In this document: positions 33,971-44,972 of the stretch, piece by piece
Layout of the letters: each line of letters begins with the position of its first letter
Position numbering within the stretch: the first letter of the stretch is position 1
Assembly (NCBI GenBank): GCA_964016985.1
Contig: OZ024821.1
Coordinates: forward strand, 18,808,855 to 18,872,854
Length of the DNA: 64,000 bases
Direction of reading: 5' to 3'
Source of the DNA: Anodontia alba
Lineage: Eukaryota > Mollusca > Bivalvia > Lucinida > Lucinidae
The notes under the pieces: model-generated
Database searches by the model: none
Seen by the model: only the letters and a program-made list of their open reading frames with translations
Told to the model about the DNA's origin: nothing
Translations under genes and position numbers: made by a program

Positions 33971-35394
33971 GTACCAAATATACTGATCAAACAGAAGAGA
34001 CGCACAGAGACAAGACAGCTTCAAGTCATGGAACGACAAAAAGTACGCTTGACGATTACGATGTAGAAACTACAGATGAAGAGACAGGCGAAAATTATGA
34101 AAATACTGATGAAAACGCTGATGAACGAAAAGACTACATTAGTGATGGAACGCATGCAGACTTTGATGTTTATGATTTAGAAGAAGAAACAAACCAAACT
34201 GCTACAGAGAGTCAGTCTGACGCTGACTTGAAGCAACATAACTTTGACGTTTACAACTTGGATATGGACAGTAAGGAGACTGGTTTAGGAAATGAAACTC
34301 TTGATTCCAAGATTAAAACTTTCGATAATTACGATATAGAGGAAGAAAATAATGATATCAAAGCTGAAGATAGAAATGAAACTGACACCTATGTTTTGGA
34401 AAAAGAAAAGAAAGATTCTGAGATTGAGGGCAAAAAGGACACCGTTGTGGAACTGCAATTCATAAAGGCCGGTGATGTGGTTGAAGAGAACCTAGATAAG
34501 AATGGTAATGATACAAGTGTTGATAATATGGCTGACGTTCTGCAAGATAGCAGTAGGAAAGTTGCCTCAAATATCACTGATACTGACAACATAGAGATTG
34601 ATGCAGTCAGAATGCGTCAGGTACTATTTACCAAACAAGAAAACAGCGACCTTAAAGTAATAGGAGAAGAAAATAAACAAAATGGCGAGACAATTATTTC
34701 TGAAAATGAGCTTTCAAAACTGAAAGTCGTTAAAACTGATGATGTGGCTGAAGAAAACTTAGAAAATCAACAAACCGATAAAACATCTGCAAATTCGGGT
34801 AGAATCGCTAGTGCAAGTAATGACCAGACACTTTCATTGCCATGGATCAAATTAATGGATACTCCAAATATGAAGGCTGAGGAACTAGTAAACCAAATAC
34901 AAGAAAATAAAACTTCGTCAGCAAACAAACAAAGCATGGCTACTTCTGAAAAATATCAACTCCGTGACAACACGAAACTAACAGATGTGACTAATAATGG
35001 AGAACAAACCGATCTAGAAAGTGAATCACAAATAAACATTGCTAAGAGGAATAACCAACCCTTAGGACAGAACTATATTACAGAGCAAGAGCACAACCTG
35101 AAAGATCAAATGAAATTTGGAGACTATCAAGAAATGAATAAAGATATATCTAAACAAAACAAAAATGATTACTTGTTTGCGAAAAACAAAGACAGTCTTT
35201 TAGAAGACATTAATATAAAGAAGGACAGTACAAAGGACAATAGTAAAGACGGTTCAAAAGAGATTTCCAAGGATAATTCTCAGACAATTAAAACCATGAA
35301 CTCAGATCAAAGAGATGAAAACAAGAATATGCAAAGACTGAAACGATCTTTAGTTCATATACTGAAAGTGCCTCTTCAGCAAAAGAATGAATAG
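33971..35394 (+). CDS. Acidic repeat protein gene B, long 3' exon
   Basis: This is the main exon of the gene starting at 28424. The acceptor GTTTATTCAG ends at 33970, and its first two bases complete the phase-1 codon. It encodes about 473 residues and a TAG stop at 35392-35394. The chain is rich in Asp, Glu, Asn, Lys, Thr and Ser, has no Cys that I noticed, and shows imperfect internal repeats. One set reads like LDDYDVETTDEET, FDVYDLEEETNQT, FDVYNLDMDSKET and FDNYDIEEENND. A second pair is IKAGDVVEENLD and VKTDDVAEENLE. A third is a run of SKD/KDNS units near the end. The last residues are RLKR then SLVHILKVPLQQKNE, a furin-type site before a short near-neutral to basic peptide. Possible AATAAA signals are at 35465 and 35760. 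It could be a secreted or membrane-tethered acidic matrix protein, or a peptide precursor; neither is proven. Confidence 0.72.
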
Positions 35395-35875
35395 GCTTAT
35401 GTTTTTTAAGCAGACTCTGAAGGTAAAAAATATTGATGTTTTTTTTTTCTTATTTTTACAGAAAAATAAAGACTTGATAGTTCATTCAGATCATCTCCTT
35501 TTTAACATTGTATTTAATTTCTCTAAAGGAGACACTTTGAATGTTTCAATGAAATGTTGTCTTATTTGCTGTGATGAATAAGAAAATATTTTAAATGTCA
35601 ATGTCAATTCTTACCTTTTTGTAAAACATAAGAAATACATTTTTAAATGTTGTCTATTTTTATTTATAGTCATTAGTTTAAAGTTTATATTTTCAACTTT
35701 GGAACCTCTCTTCTGTATTTAGCAAAGTTGTGCTCCGCCCCTTCGCCAGTAGGCAATTAAATAAACAAAAGTTTTCCAGAAGTTATTTCTATAGTTTTAA
35801 ATACAGTCATAAAATAGAAATGTTTGATTTATTCGGAACTGAGGTTAACCTGACATTTCACTGACTACTTTGTCG

Positions 35876-36037
35876 ATTTGCACATTACTACGGCACATTA
35901 CTACGGATATCTTTATTCATTTCTTCATCACGTGAGCTTTCTCACAATTTCTGAGAATCGCTACCCTCGATTCCACCTTTTTTCTAAATGAATAAAGATA
36001 TCCGTAGTAATGTGCCGTAGTAAAATGCGAATCGATG
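35876..36037. mobile_element. Inverted-repeat MITE with 45-bp arms
   Basis: ACGGCACATTACTACGGATA and TATCCGTAGTAATGTGCCGT arms around an ATCACGTGAG-bearing loop. Confidence 0.85.
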
Positions 36038-36140
36038 AAGTAATTGTTGCGACTCAACCAATCAACTGAATTATCCGATAAATGAATACACTTGGTAGAC
36101 TTTCCACCATGGTTGACTGACAAGAGAAGATAACTATTAT

Positions 36141-36306
36141 CACTTCCTGATTGCTTTACCGAAAAGTGTCTAATCTGGGGGTCTAATCTGAAAGGAAAGA
36201 ATTTGCTCCCAAGGGGAGCAAATTCTTTCCTTTTAGATTAGACCCCTTTTCAGAAGGGAGAAAAAATGACAGTTGTCTCCCCTGAAAGTGTATCCATTCC
36301 CCTTAA
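36141..36306. mobile_element. MITE family I copy with intact centre
   Basis: GGTCTAATCTGAAAGGAAAG, AATTTGCTCCCAAGGGGAGC and the inverse. Confidence 0.8.
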
Positions 36307-36562
36307 GTCTCTAATAAGACTGGATGTATGCGCAGGCTGATCGAGCTCAGCTGTTCGCTTTTCTCAAAAGGGCATTTTTCTCACATGTACATTTTTTTCT
36401 TGCATTCTATTAGTAATTCTTTCTTATCGCCTTGTACAACTTTGTAACAGTTGTATGCAACAGTTTTAAGTTCATCTACGCAGAAACAAACCTCCAAACT
36501 CTACCGTTCACACAGAAACTGGAACAAACACAGTTTGGAATAGCAACTTTTTCCGAGAACGT

Positions 36563-36802
36563 TAGGGGGAATTAATACACCTTCAGGGGAGGCAACTCTG
36601 TCAAATTGTTTTCCTACCTGCTTAAAAGAAGCCTATTTAAAAAGAAAACAAAATGCTCCAAATGTGAGCAAATTCTTTCCTTTTAGAATAGGCCTCTTTT
36701 CATAAGGGACTTGGTGTAGAGGAACGCCAATAGGAAGTCACAAAAGTTGTCTCCCTTGCATAAGAGGACAAACCATCCACCAGATGTATCAAGTTCCCTT
36801 CG
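36563..36802. mobile_element. MITE family I copy
   Basis: GGGGGAATTAATACACCTTC on the left and AGTTGTCTCCCTTGCATAAG on the right. The centre is TGTGAGCAAATTCTTTCC. Confidence 0.7.
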
Positions 36803-36834
36803 AAGACATGCGAAAAGGCGGGAAATGCGTAGTT

Positions 36835-37022
36835 ACCGCATTTACATCAAATATTCGGACACACGGGCCAGAGGAAACACTGCAGACACAGAGCGTGGCG
36901 TCTGATAGGAGTCTTTACTGTTTGTCATTCAGTTAATAGTGTGTAAAATGGCCTTGTTGAAATTTCAGGAAAAGTACGGTAAGGTGTAAAGGCGTCCGAA
37001 TATTTAGGTTAAATACGGTGTA
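36835..37022. mobile_element. MITE family C copy
   Basis: TACCGCATTTACATCAAATA and CGAATATTTAGGTTAAATAC ends, with a degraded core. Confidence 0.75.
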
Positions 37023-37128
37023 GGTAATCCTATCTGGATCTTCGTCTTCGCTTTCCGCATCTGTCCAAGGACCTTTTGATTGACTCGGCCCGCGCCCTTC
37101 TGATATATCGTTCTACGGTGTACAATAA

Positions 37129-37234
37129 CCCAGTGGGCACATGGCGCTATACAACGTTACATTAACGTCGATGCAACGTCATGACGTTGCATCGACGTTA
37201 ATGTGACGTTGTATAAACGTTGTAATTGCCCGGT
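37129..37234. mobile_element. MITE family H, copy 2
   Basis: CCCAGTGGGCAC end, ACAACGTTACATTAACGTCG and the inverse, with a GCAACGTCATGACGTTGC centre. Confidence 0.8.
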
Positions 37235-37700
37235 CGGAAGACTGTAGACGGTCAGGGAATAGCATTAGCAGATTTTGTGCATGCGCTAGTTGATTTGAGC
37301 TTTCGCATTCCCAGTATGGAATAGCTTACCGTCAGAGGTAGTAAACTAAAAAAACTGTACTAGAATAGACCTACTCCGGCAGTAACTGATAAGCATATGC
37401 TGTGTGTAAACTTTACCTCGTTGGGTACAAACATTTTTTCAGCTGCGGTTAGAATTATATAGCTCTGCACTAGGAGAAATCATTCAAATTTCTTTCTTTG
37501 TTTATTTTTGTATGTTAATTGACCCAACATTTTATGAAAGTGTGATTTGATAGTATCAGATGGATTTAAGATTTAGATTTAGCATCTACTTTCAACATCA
37601 CTTGAAAAGACGCTTTTTTTTTTTTCGCTTGGTGTATTATTTTAAATGAAAAGGTTTGACTGACCATTTATGGGGAAAAAAGGCAATGTCTGTAGTTAAG

Positions 37701-37703
<3 letters not shown>

Positions 37704-37743
<40 letters not shown>
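37704..37743. repeat. Poly-T run
   Basis: About 40 uninterrupted T. A matching poly-A run lies at 38073-38100. Confidence 0.95.
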
Positions 37744-37744
<1 letters not shown>

Positions 37745-37949
37745 TGGAGGAAAATATTTTTACTCTTGTTTGCTGAATTTGAATTATTGATGTTTCACAA
37801 CAATACTGAGAAAATTAAAAAAAAAAATGATCAAGCAGAATTTGTTCTGCCTCCAAGCTATATACCCTACAGATTTCTGCATAATTAGCATTCTTTTTTT
37901 TTCTATGGGGAGACAAGTAAAATTTTTTTTTCTTTTTAAAATCCAAACT

Positions 37950-38070
37950 TTTTTGTGCACAGGTAGTTACGACAAAAGGTTTTGCATTAAAATCATGACA
38001 AACGTTTGCAAATTTATTTTTTAAAATTACTTACTTAAATTGCTAAGCAAAACAAACAAACAAACAAATA

Positions 38071-38104
<34 letters not shown>

Positions 38105-38125
38105 ACTTTCTGAAAGATGTTGAAT
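37950..38125. repeat. Dispersed repeat shared with 2105-2270
   Basis: The same motifs as at 2105-2270, interrupted by (AAAC)n and poly-A at 38046-38100. Confidence 0.65.
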
Positions 38126-38129
38126 GCAC

Positions 38130-39800
38130 ATAAGCTATTTCTTTGACATGCATATCTAATATAAGACTAGCCAACTAAGAGGTGTGCTTGGGAAAAATGT
38201 AGAAGTGACAGTCGCTACAGTCACAAGCCACACACATGGAAGAAGTGAAAGGTTTTCCCCGTTTCCGAAGCCATGGATGAACCTTGATAGATGCAGATCA
38301 TGGCTAAAAGCCTGCACAAGACCCCATGGACAAATGAACGTAGACACCAGTCAAATTATTACCTGTGCCCATTGATCCCCGTTAGTAAGTCATTACAAAG
38401 TCTTACTAAAATTAATTAAGCAACTCTTTAGAAACTGTTTTAACTCTTTGACGGACTTTGTATTTAACTTGCAGAACTGATTTTCTTCTAAATATCATTT
38501 ATTAGTCAAATAAACTAAGCAAAGTGTAGCAAGCTCAGTCTACTTCCATAGAAAATCCATTAGGTTCATACAGCAGCTAGCAAATATTTGTACCCAATCA
38601 TGCTGTGTGTAGTATCTGATAACTGTGTAAGTAGCACTGCCGGATAAGCCCTATTCAAAATTGAATTGGATAAGCTGTGGCTCAACAAATGGTACGTACG
38701 ATCTGTCATTTGTCTGACTCACAATTAACCAGAACCGATGAAATCAATTTAAACAAGCCATTACGGGCAAACGAAGATTCCCGATCATAAAAGGTAACAA
38801 AAGGTAACGTCTGCGCCGTACATCTTTTATGACGCTGCATGTTACATAACAAACCGTGCACTTAACAAAAACACGGCAAATGTGCAGAAAGTATTCGTGA
38901 TGTGTAGACAATGGGCGCACTCTTTTCGCGAAGCCGGGCTGCGCCAGTTCGCCGCGTCTATCCGGCCGCTATAGCGCACTCTTTTTTACAGCCGAATCAG
39001 CCGGCGGCGAACCGGCTTAGCCCGATTGCAAGATTTTTAATTAATATGCGACTGAAAACATGGCGGACAAGTCATTCGTCTGTTAACAATGACAAAAACA
39101 GCCACATCAGCCATGTTGTGTTTAGCCGGTGCACTCTCTTGTAACAAACAGCTGGAAAGAATCTTTATATTCAAAAGAAAACAATGAAATATTAGAATTT
39201 TAGAATAGGTTTGTTACGTACGTTACCTCTTGCGGAAGACAGTCTGTAAGAAAAACGCGTACATGTAGTTTGAAATGACTAGTCTAAGAAAATCGTAAGT
39301 AATATTGAAATTATCTATTATTTTACATTATTTAGTGAGAAAAGACTATTCATGTATTCTACATGGGATATTTTGAAAACATTGTATGTTGCAACTTGTG
39401 AAACAGAAATATGTTGTTGAATTTTAATGAAAAATATATGCAAGTGTCTTTCTTAAATGTAAAATGCAACGCTGCTTGACACAAAACATTCCTTAAATGC
39501 AACCAATTAAGTTCGATGTATTGTTATTAATTTTGTCACGTTAAATATATTTAAACAAACAGTACAATATTGTTATCTGCAGATTGTGAATATTCCTGTT
39601 AGACAAAATTTATATTAATCAGCATTTCTTACATATCAGTTTTTCAAAATATCATTTTAAAATCATTATTTACATTATAAGCTACATATATGATATTACC
39701 ATTACCGGTGCTGATAACACTTAAAACTTAAAGTATTATTTTAGCGAGGAAATCAAGTTTGTCCCGAAATGTATGGTTGAATGAACTAAATAATCGTACA
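38130..39800. other. Stretch without recognised gene
   Basis: AT-rich, fairly free of MITEs. A GC-rich patch at 38905-39015 holds two copies of GCGCACTCTTTT and a later GTGCACTCTCTT. No spliced frame could be supported. Confidence 0.45.
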
Positions 39801-39802
39801 AT

Positions 39803-39909
39803 CCCAGCTAGCATTCTACATAAATCTATAGCGGGCTGTTATCGGCCCGTCAGCTACCCTGATGGGCCGATAACGGCCCGCTATAGATTTATGTAGAATG
39901 CTTACTGGG
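39803..39909. mobile_element. MITE family G, copy 1
   Basis: CCAGCTAGCATTCTACATAA and TTATGTAGAATGCTTACTGG ends, with TATCGGCCCGTCAGCTACCC / GATGGGCCGATA inside. Confidence 0.85.
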
Positions 39910-40064
39910 ATAGTACTGTAATACAAATATACATCCTCCGGTTACAAGTACTAAACCCGACATGGTTTAAATGTGAGCAAATGACATTGCTTATCACTGT
40001 CAAAATGGCTCAGTCTATTCATAAACTTGGTTGAACAACGTTTCTGGCACTCTCACTGTTATTA

Positions 40065-40285
40065 CACTTCAACCTCTTTATAACACGGTTCGTTATAACA
40101 CGGCTTTGGATATAATACGGTTCAAAGATGGATCCCAAAAATGTATAGATTATATTGAAAAATGACCATAAATGGTCATTTTTCAATATAATCTTTACAT
40201 TTTTGTTTGGATTTAACAAATTTGTTTAACTAACATAGTTTATGCTATGGACCCCAACAACAGTGTTATAAAGAGGTTGTGGTGT
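40065..40285. mobile_element. Pogo-like MITE variant (AACCTCTTTATAAC ends)
   Basis: CTTCAACCTCTTTATAACAC and GTTATAAAGAGGTTGTGGTG ends. The centre is ATTGAAAAATGACCATAAATGGTCATTTTTCAAT. Confidence 0.75.
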
Positions 40286-41049
40286 ATATTCTAAGTGAAT
40301 GACTACGCCTGGTAAACGCAGTTGGTAAATTTTGTATATGCGTTTGTCACAGATGTGTCCGGCATTCTTCATCGTCGACCTCGACCATAAAGCTTAATCC
40401 GCTTATACAACTAAAATCTTCTTCCTTATAGACAGATTCATTTCTGATTTAGGGGTGTCTATAGTTCATTAATTCTTTTTTATCAAAAATACCTTATTTC
40501 ATGTTTACAGTATAGATCCTGGTCAAGCGTGTAAGGTCCTTTGTCAGCACCTGTAGCAGAACTCGGACTCAGACCATTCGATTCCGAGTTAGACATCGGA
40601 ACTATGAATTACACAACCAAACATAATAATAAAGAAAGGATGAACGAAAGGAAGAAAGAATGACAAGATATCGGAGGGGTATATTGCGTTTGGGCAGTTT
40701 GTTCGTTTGTTCCTCACACTTTGCATAGATATAGGATCTTGAAATTTTATTTGTGGAATCCAGATAAAATTAACTGGACCCCTATGTTTTCCGTTAGACT
40801 TGCAGTTCCAAAGTTAAGATCCTCTTTTCGACGGACATAATAGTCAGCAAGATATCTCGAACAGTGTTTGAGCTAGAACAGTGAAACGTGGTAAGCTGAT
40901 AAGGAATGATGAGTCGATTTAATTAACTGAATTTTTACGAAGTCATGCCTTTTGTAATATAATGATAATGACATCTTGCCATCAAGATATCTCGAAAACG
41001 ATTTTGAGTAGGGCCTTAGGACTTGGTGTGCTTATATAGTATGATGAGT

Positions 41050-41117
41050 AGATTACCTGACCGGCCCGACATGACACTGAAGTGTTGCCTGGACCGTAAA
41101 ACCAAACCAAACAAACC
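41050..41117 (+). mobile_element. SINE 3' end fragment
   Basis: The sequence GACCGGCCCGACATGACACT followed by GTAAAACCAAACCAAACAAACC matches the tail of the SINE at 22786-23063. The tRNA-like head is absent. A 280-bp MITE begins at the end of this tail (41117). Confidence 0.6.
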
Positions 41118-41396
41118 ATTACGAAAACATGCCTATTCAAATATATAGAAAAATTCACCTCCAAAAACTGAAAATTTTCAGATAAAAAACTCTGATATTT
41201 TTTGTATATTTCTGCTCAGAACATAGAATGTGGTACACGTTAGAACCGCCTCGACGAGGCGGTTTTAACGAGTACCCACAATCTATGGTTTTGAGCAAAA
41301 ATAAGAAAAATAATGTATACCCCTGTAAACCCCAGTTTTACTATATAAAAGTGGGGTTTAAGGGGGTCAAAATTATATAGGAATCTTTTCGTAATG
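41117..41396. mobile_element. MITE family A copy
   Basis: CATTACGAAAACATGCCTAT to ATCTTTTCGTAATG, inserted at the tail of a SINE fragment. Confidence 0.85.
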
Positions 41397-41532
41397 AAAA
41401 AATCTTAAAGAAATAACAAAAGTATAAAACGCTTCACAAGTGGCTCTACGATTCTTGGGAAGGTAGATGGATACGCTTCCAAAAAAGATGATTCTTGAAG
41501 AATACAGTTATCCTCTCAGACCGACATTTTAC

Positions 41533-41799
41533 CATCACAATAACAAACCTATATAATTTTGACCCCCTTAAACCCCACTTTTATATAGTAGAACTGGGAT
41601 TTACAGGGGTATACACTATTTTTCTCACTTTTGCTAAAACATAGATTGTGGGTATTTGTTAGAACCGCCTCGCTGAGTACAAGTACTCACAATCTATGTT
41701 TTGAGCAGAAATATGAAAAATATCAGCTTTTCAACTGAAAATTTTCATTTTTTAGTGGTAAAATTTTCATTATATTTGAATATGTGTGTTTTCGTAATG
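41533..41799. mobile_element. MITE family A copy (inverted)
   Basis: CATCACAATAACAAACCTAT to GTGTGTTTTCGTAATG. Half of the centre is lost. Confidence 0.8.
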
Positions 41800-42053
41800 C
41801 CATTTGCACAACCAAACGTAAAACGATAAAGAAAGAAGGAAAGAGAAGCGTAGCAAGAAATTTCAAATCTGTTTGTTGTATGTTCATCAAGCAATGCGAA
41901 TAAGACTAGTGTCAGTCAGACAGGTTGTACTCAATTCAAAGGAGTGTTTGTTGGAGGTGAGAAGGAAATTACCGGTATAATCTAAATACCGATTTGAAAA
42001 ATGAATGAATCTAGGGGAGGAGCACATTCATCAGCTGACCTTCGACCCTCGAA

Positions 42054-42970
42054 ATGTTTACATCTAAATTACGAATAACCATGTCTGTTATACCTGCTGT
42101 ACTTCTCAATGCTCTGCGAGAGTATAGCTTTGTCGGCTCTCCACTATGGAGAATGTCCGACGGAAAGGACTTAGTTCGGGTTGAACTAACCTTTCATAAG
42201 AACATACCAACGCCGAGATTCTACAAGAAGGGGCCGTAAGCAGGAGGTAGCCTGCTCCCTCTGTTGGCGAGTGGTCTCGCCAGCCCGCAGCTGCTACAAC
42301 ACCGACGCCTGCTCGCCGACAGCCGACTATGGAGAAGGAGATGCCACCACCACCAACGCAGACTCTGCCAGACACTCCAAGACAACACATCACACATGAT
42401 CGCACACAGAAAACAGCAACCATCCACCATCGCCGATCATCACCAGGCCACCACTAGCAACATCTATACTTCTCCAGTCAGCCCGCCGAAGAAGAAGTCA
42501 AGGACGCAGTCTCCATCAGCGCCAGCCAACAAGAAGCCAACAGCTTCGACTTCTCATATCCTATACATGAGAAGTATGACCTCCAGGAAGTCTACAACGT
42601 CCGCATGATGAACTCCGACACCGTGATCGTCAAGGCCCAACGTCTCCAACGCCCAGATGAGACGATCAACATAGATCTTCCAGCTTTATTCATGTACAAG
42701 CTAAACGCCAACGACAAGAAATGGATCATGGTGAAAATACCCACCAGCAATGTCTACGTAGAGAATATCTACGAGCACATAGAGAAGAAACTGGAAAAGG
42801 GCACACAGCAGGAGAACATCATATCATGGTACAACTACCTAGAAGAAGCCTCCGCGGACCCTAGAGAACAGATACGATTCTACCGGCTGGCCACCAAGGA
42901 CTACATCGACGCGTCCTTTTCTCTAAAGACATCATTCGGCACTGACCTACTTAGGGTGAGGACACCCTAA
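42054..42970 (+). pseudogene. Decayed ORF of unknown family, probably mobile-element derived
   Basis: This stretch is more GC-rich than its surroundings and reads as protein in pieces. Frame 1 begins at the ATG at 42054 and gives a Trp- and Val-rich segment (LLNALREYSFVG, VRVELTFHKN) up to a stop at 42237. The -1 frame then gives a Pro/Ala/Thr/Gln-rich linker, interrupted by a TAG near 42450. It continues through EEVKDAVSIS, FDFSYPIHEKYDLQEVYNVR and DLPALFMYKLNANDKKWIM to a stop at 42970. So at least one frameshift and two stops break what looks like one protein. The layout recalls short ORFs carried by mollusc transposons, but I cannot name the family. A minisatellite follows directly. Confidence 0.45.
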
Positions 42971-43112
42971 GGTAAGAGTGAAGACACTCTATCGGGTGAG
43001 GACACCCTATCGGCTTCTGGGTGAGGACACCCTCTCGGCTCCTGGGTGAGGACACCATCTCTGCTCCTGGGTGAGGAAACCCTTTCGGCTCCTGGGCGAG
43101 GACACCCACATT
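42953..43112. repeat. Minisatellite, about 30-bp units
   Basis: Five or six units of GGGTGAGGACACCCTCTCGG plus CTCCT lie at the end of the decayed ORF at 42054-42970. Confidence 0.9.
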
Positions 43113-43179
43113 GCACCCTTTCCGGCGTCCGATTGACCGACATGTGGCTAGTATCTGAAACTTTCGCACGACTCGAGCT

Positions 43180-44210
43180 GAGTATCTAATGCATCATGCA
43201 GTCGGAATTGACACGCATTAGGTTACGAGGTTAAAAGCTCAATTTTTTTGGCCGATGTCCAAAATTCTGCAACTTACAGGCTGGACTACTACTCACGCAC
43301 GAGGTCTGGACACGCCCGCACCGTGTCTGGACGTGCATGCATCCGGTGTCTGGGCGATGTGACCTAGTTATAAATTATAACTAGGCACCGTTTCAAGCCA
43401 ACCCAGTAGTCCAGTAAAACTAATCCAGATTTATCTGGCGTTGCCTCTATGTGACTCAGTTGCCTGGTAGCGTTAAAACTCTGATCAATCAGTCAGGGAG
43501 GAGCCTAATTAAGCTCCTTCCGGTCGAGACGAAGAAATTTTATTATATTTGGACAGATATTTACACACATATTGGGCATATTTGATACAAAATAACAGAC
43601 TAAGTATACGACAAAGAGAAATTAAACTTACAAGTTTGAAAAGCTGACGAAACGTACTTTTAAAATATTGAGATACAAGAGCAATATATTACATATCCAA
43701 GTTTCTCAATCAAACGACGAAAGCACAACTTACTGATTTATCGCATTATTGTATATTACATCACGTAGGTTACACCAGTCGAAGTTTAACAAATTGGTCA
43801 AAAATATATATCTGTAGCACAGTCACAGTACATTAATAAACCATGGTAATTCGTAGAATTTCAAAGAATTTCAGTATGTTATTGTTTTTTTTTTCATTTA
43901 AATACCTACGTCTTCAATATCAGTCTGCCAGTGTACAGAGATCTCCGCATTCTACAAAATGACGCTACCATTTGCGGACGCGACAACACCCGACAAACGA
44001 TAATAGATATTCAATTTGAGACAGACCAAAATTATCCTTTCAAACGATGAGGGAGATTTTTTTTTGCACCCCAGAAAAAGAGGTCTCAACATCTGCACTT
44101 GCAGCGCTGTTTTGTCCACGCCGACCCTTTCTTATTTAGTCAAGCTGTACCACAGGATGATAGTGCACAACTTTATCAGAATGCTACTTCCTCGAACGAG
44201 CTTTCCAGAC
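43180..44210. other. Stretch without recognised gene
   Basis: Non-repetitive AT-rich DNA. An inverted ACCTAGTTATAAATTATAACTAGGC palindrome lies at 43361-43385. No coding signal was seen. Confidence 0.45.
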
Positions 44211-44217
44211 AATTCTT

Positions 44218-44415
44218 ACAGTAAATGTCCTAAAATTACGTACACAAGTGTTTCTGCCAAAATGGCATATGCAAACAGGAGCAGTCTGATCAGGGGCTAC
44301 ACTATTTTGCCATTTCTCTAATTGTTTTAAGAAACAATCAATAAATAAAATAAAAAGCAAAGTTAAGGCCACAAAGTATGGAGTAGTGTTCGAAATTTTA
44401 GGACATTTACCGTGT
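44218..44415. mobile_element. MITE family C variant
   Basis: ACAGTAAATGTCCTAAAATT and AATTTTAGGACATTTACCGT ends, with a degraded GCAGTCTGATCAGGGGCTAC core. Confidence 0.7.
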
Positions 44416-44519
44416 TAGGCGCACACTGTAGATCCTGATCAGAATACACCGGTGCACAAACTATATTGGGTATGTTCTGGGTAGAACATTTTCACCATGA
44501 CGCAGTTTAAGGGAACTGG

Positions 44520-44900
44520 ATAAACTGTCAGCCCTATCCGTAAGGGGAAGCAACTTTTGCGACTTCATGTTTGCTTTCCTGTGCACCAGGCCCCTTCTGA
44601 AAAGGGGTCAACTACATAAGCATAGCTCCAGATAAAGTGAATTTTTCAACCTAAAGTATTGATATTCTTCTCATTTCTCTACGAAAGCATTTGTTGTGGG
44701 TACTCATTAGAAGCGCCTCTGTGAGGCGCTTCTAATGAATACGCACGACATATGTTTTCATGGAGAAATAAAAAAAAATATTATTTGGATACCCCTCTTA
44801 TACTGAGCTAAGTATAAGGAAAGAATTTACTCCCTCTGGGACCAAAGTCTTTCCTTATAGAGTAGACCCTTTTTAAGGGGGTGGCGGGGGGGGCAGTTAA
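44520..44900. mobile_element. MITE family I copy with another MITE nested in it
   Basis: The outer halves carry GCAACTTTTGCGACTTCATG, GAAAAGGGGTCAAC and GGAAAGAATTTACTCCC. Between them, about 44655-44800, is a palindrome GTTGTGGGTACTCATTAGAA and inverse. Confidence 0.65.
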
Positions 44901-44972
44901 TACCGCTACCCTACTTGTTGAACCATGGCTATTATTTTGTCGATTCGCATCATATTCCAAGAGTTTTTGTCA

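Noticed and set aside
35387..35581. Second coding exon after the acidic-protein stop, using a TTTTTACAG acceptor at about 35460
   Set aside because: The implied intron would be only about 40-50 bp and the frame ends in an ordinary 3' UTR-like stretch. It is more likely UTR.
38911..39144. 77-codon frame in the GC-rich patch
   Set aside because: No domain, signal or splice support; it may reflect composition only.
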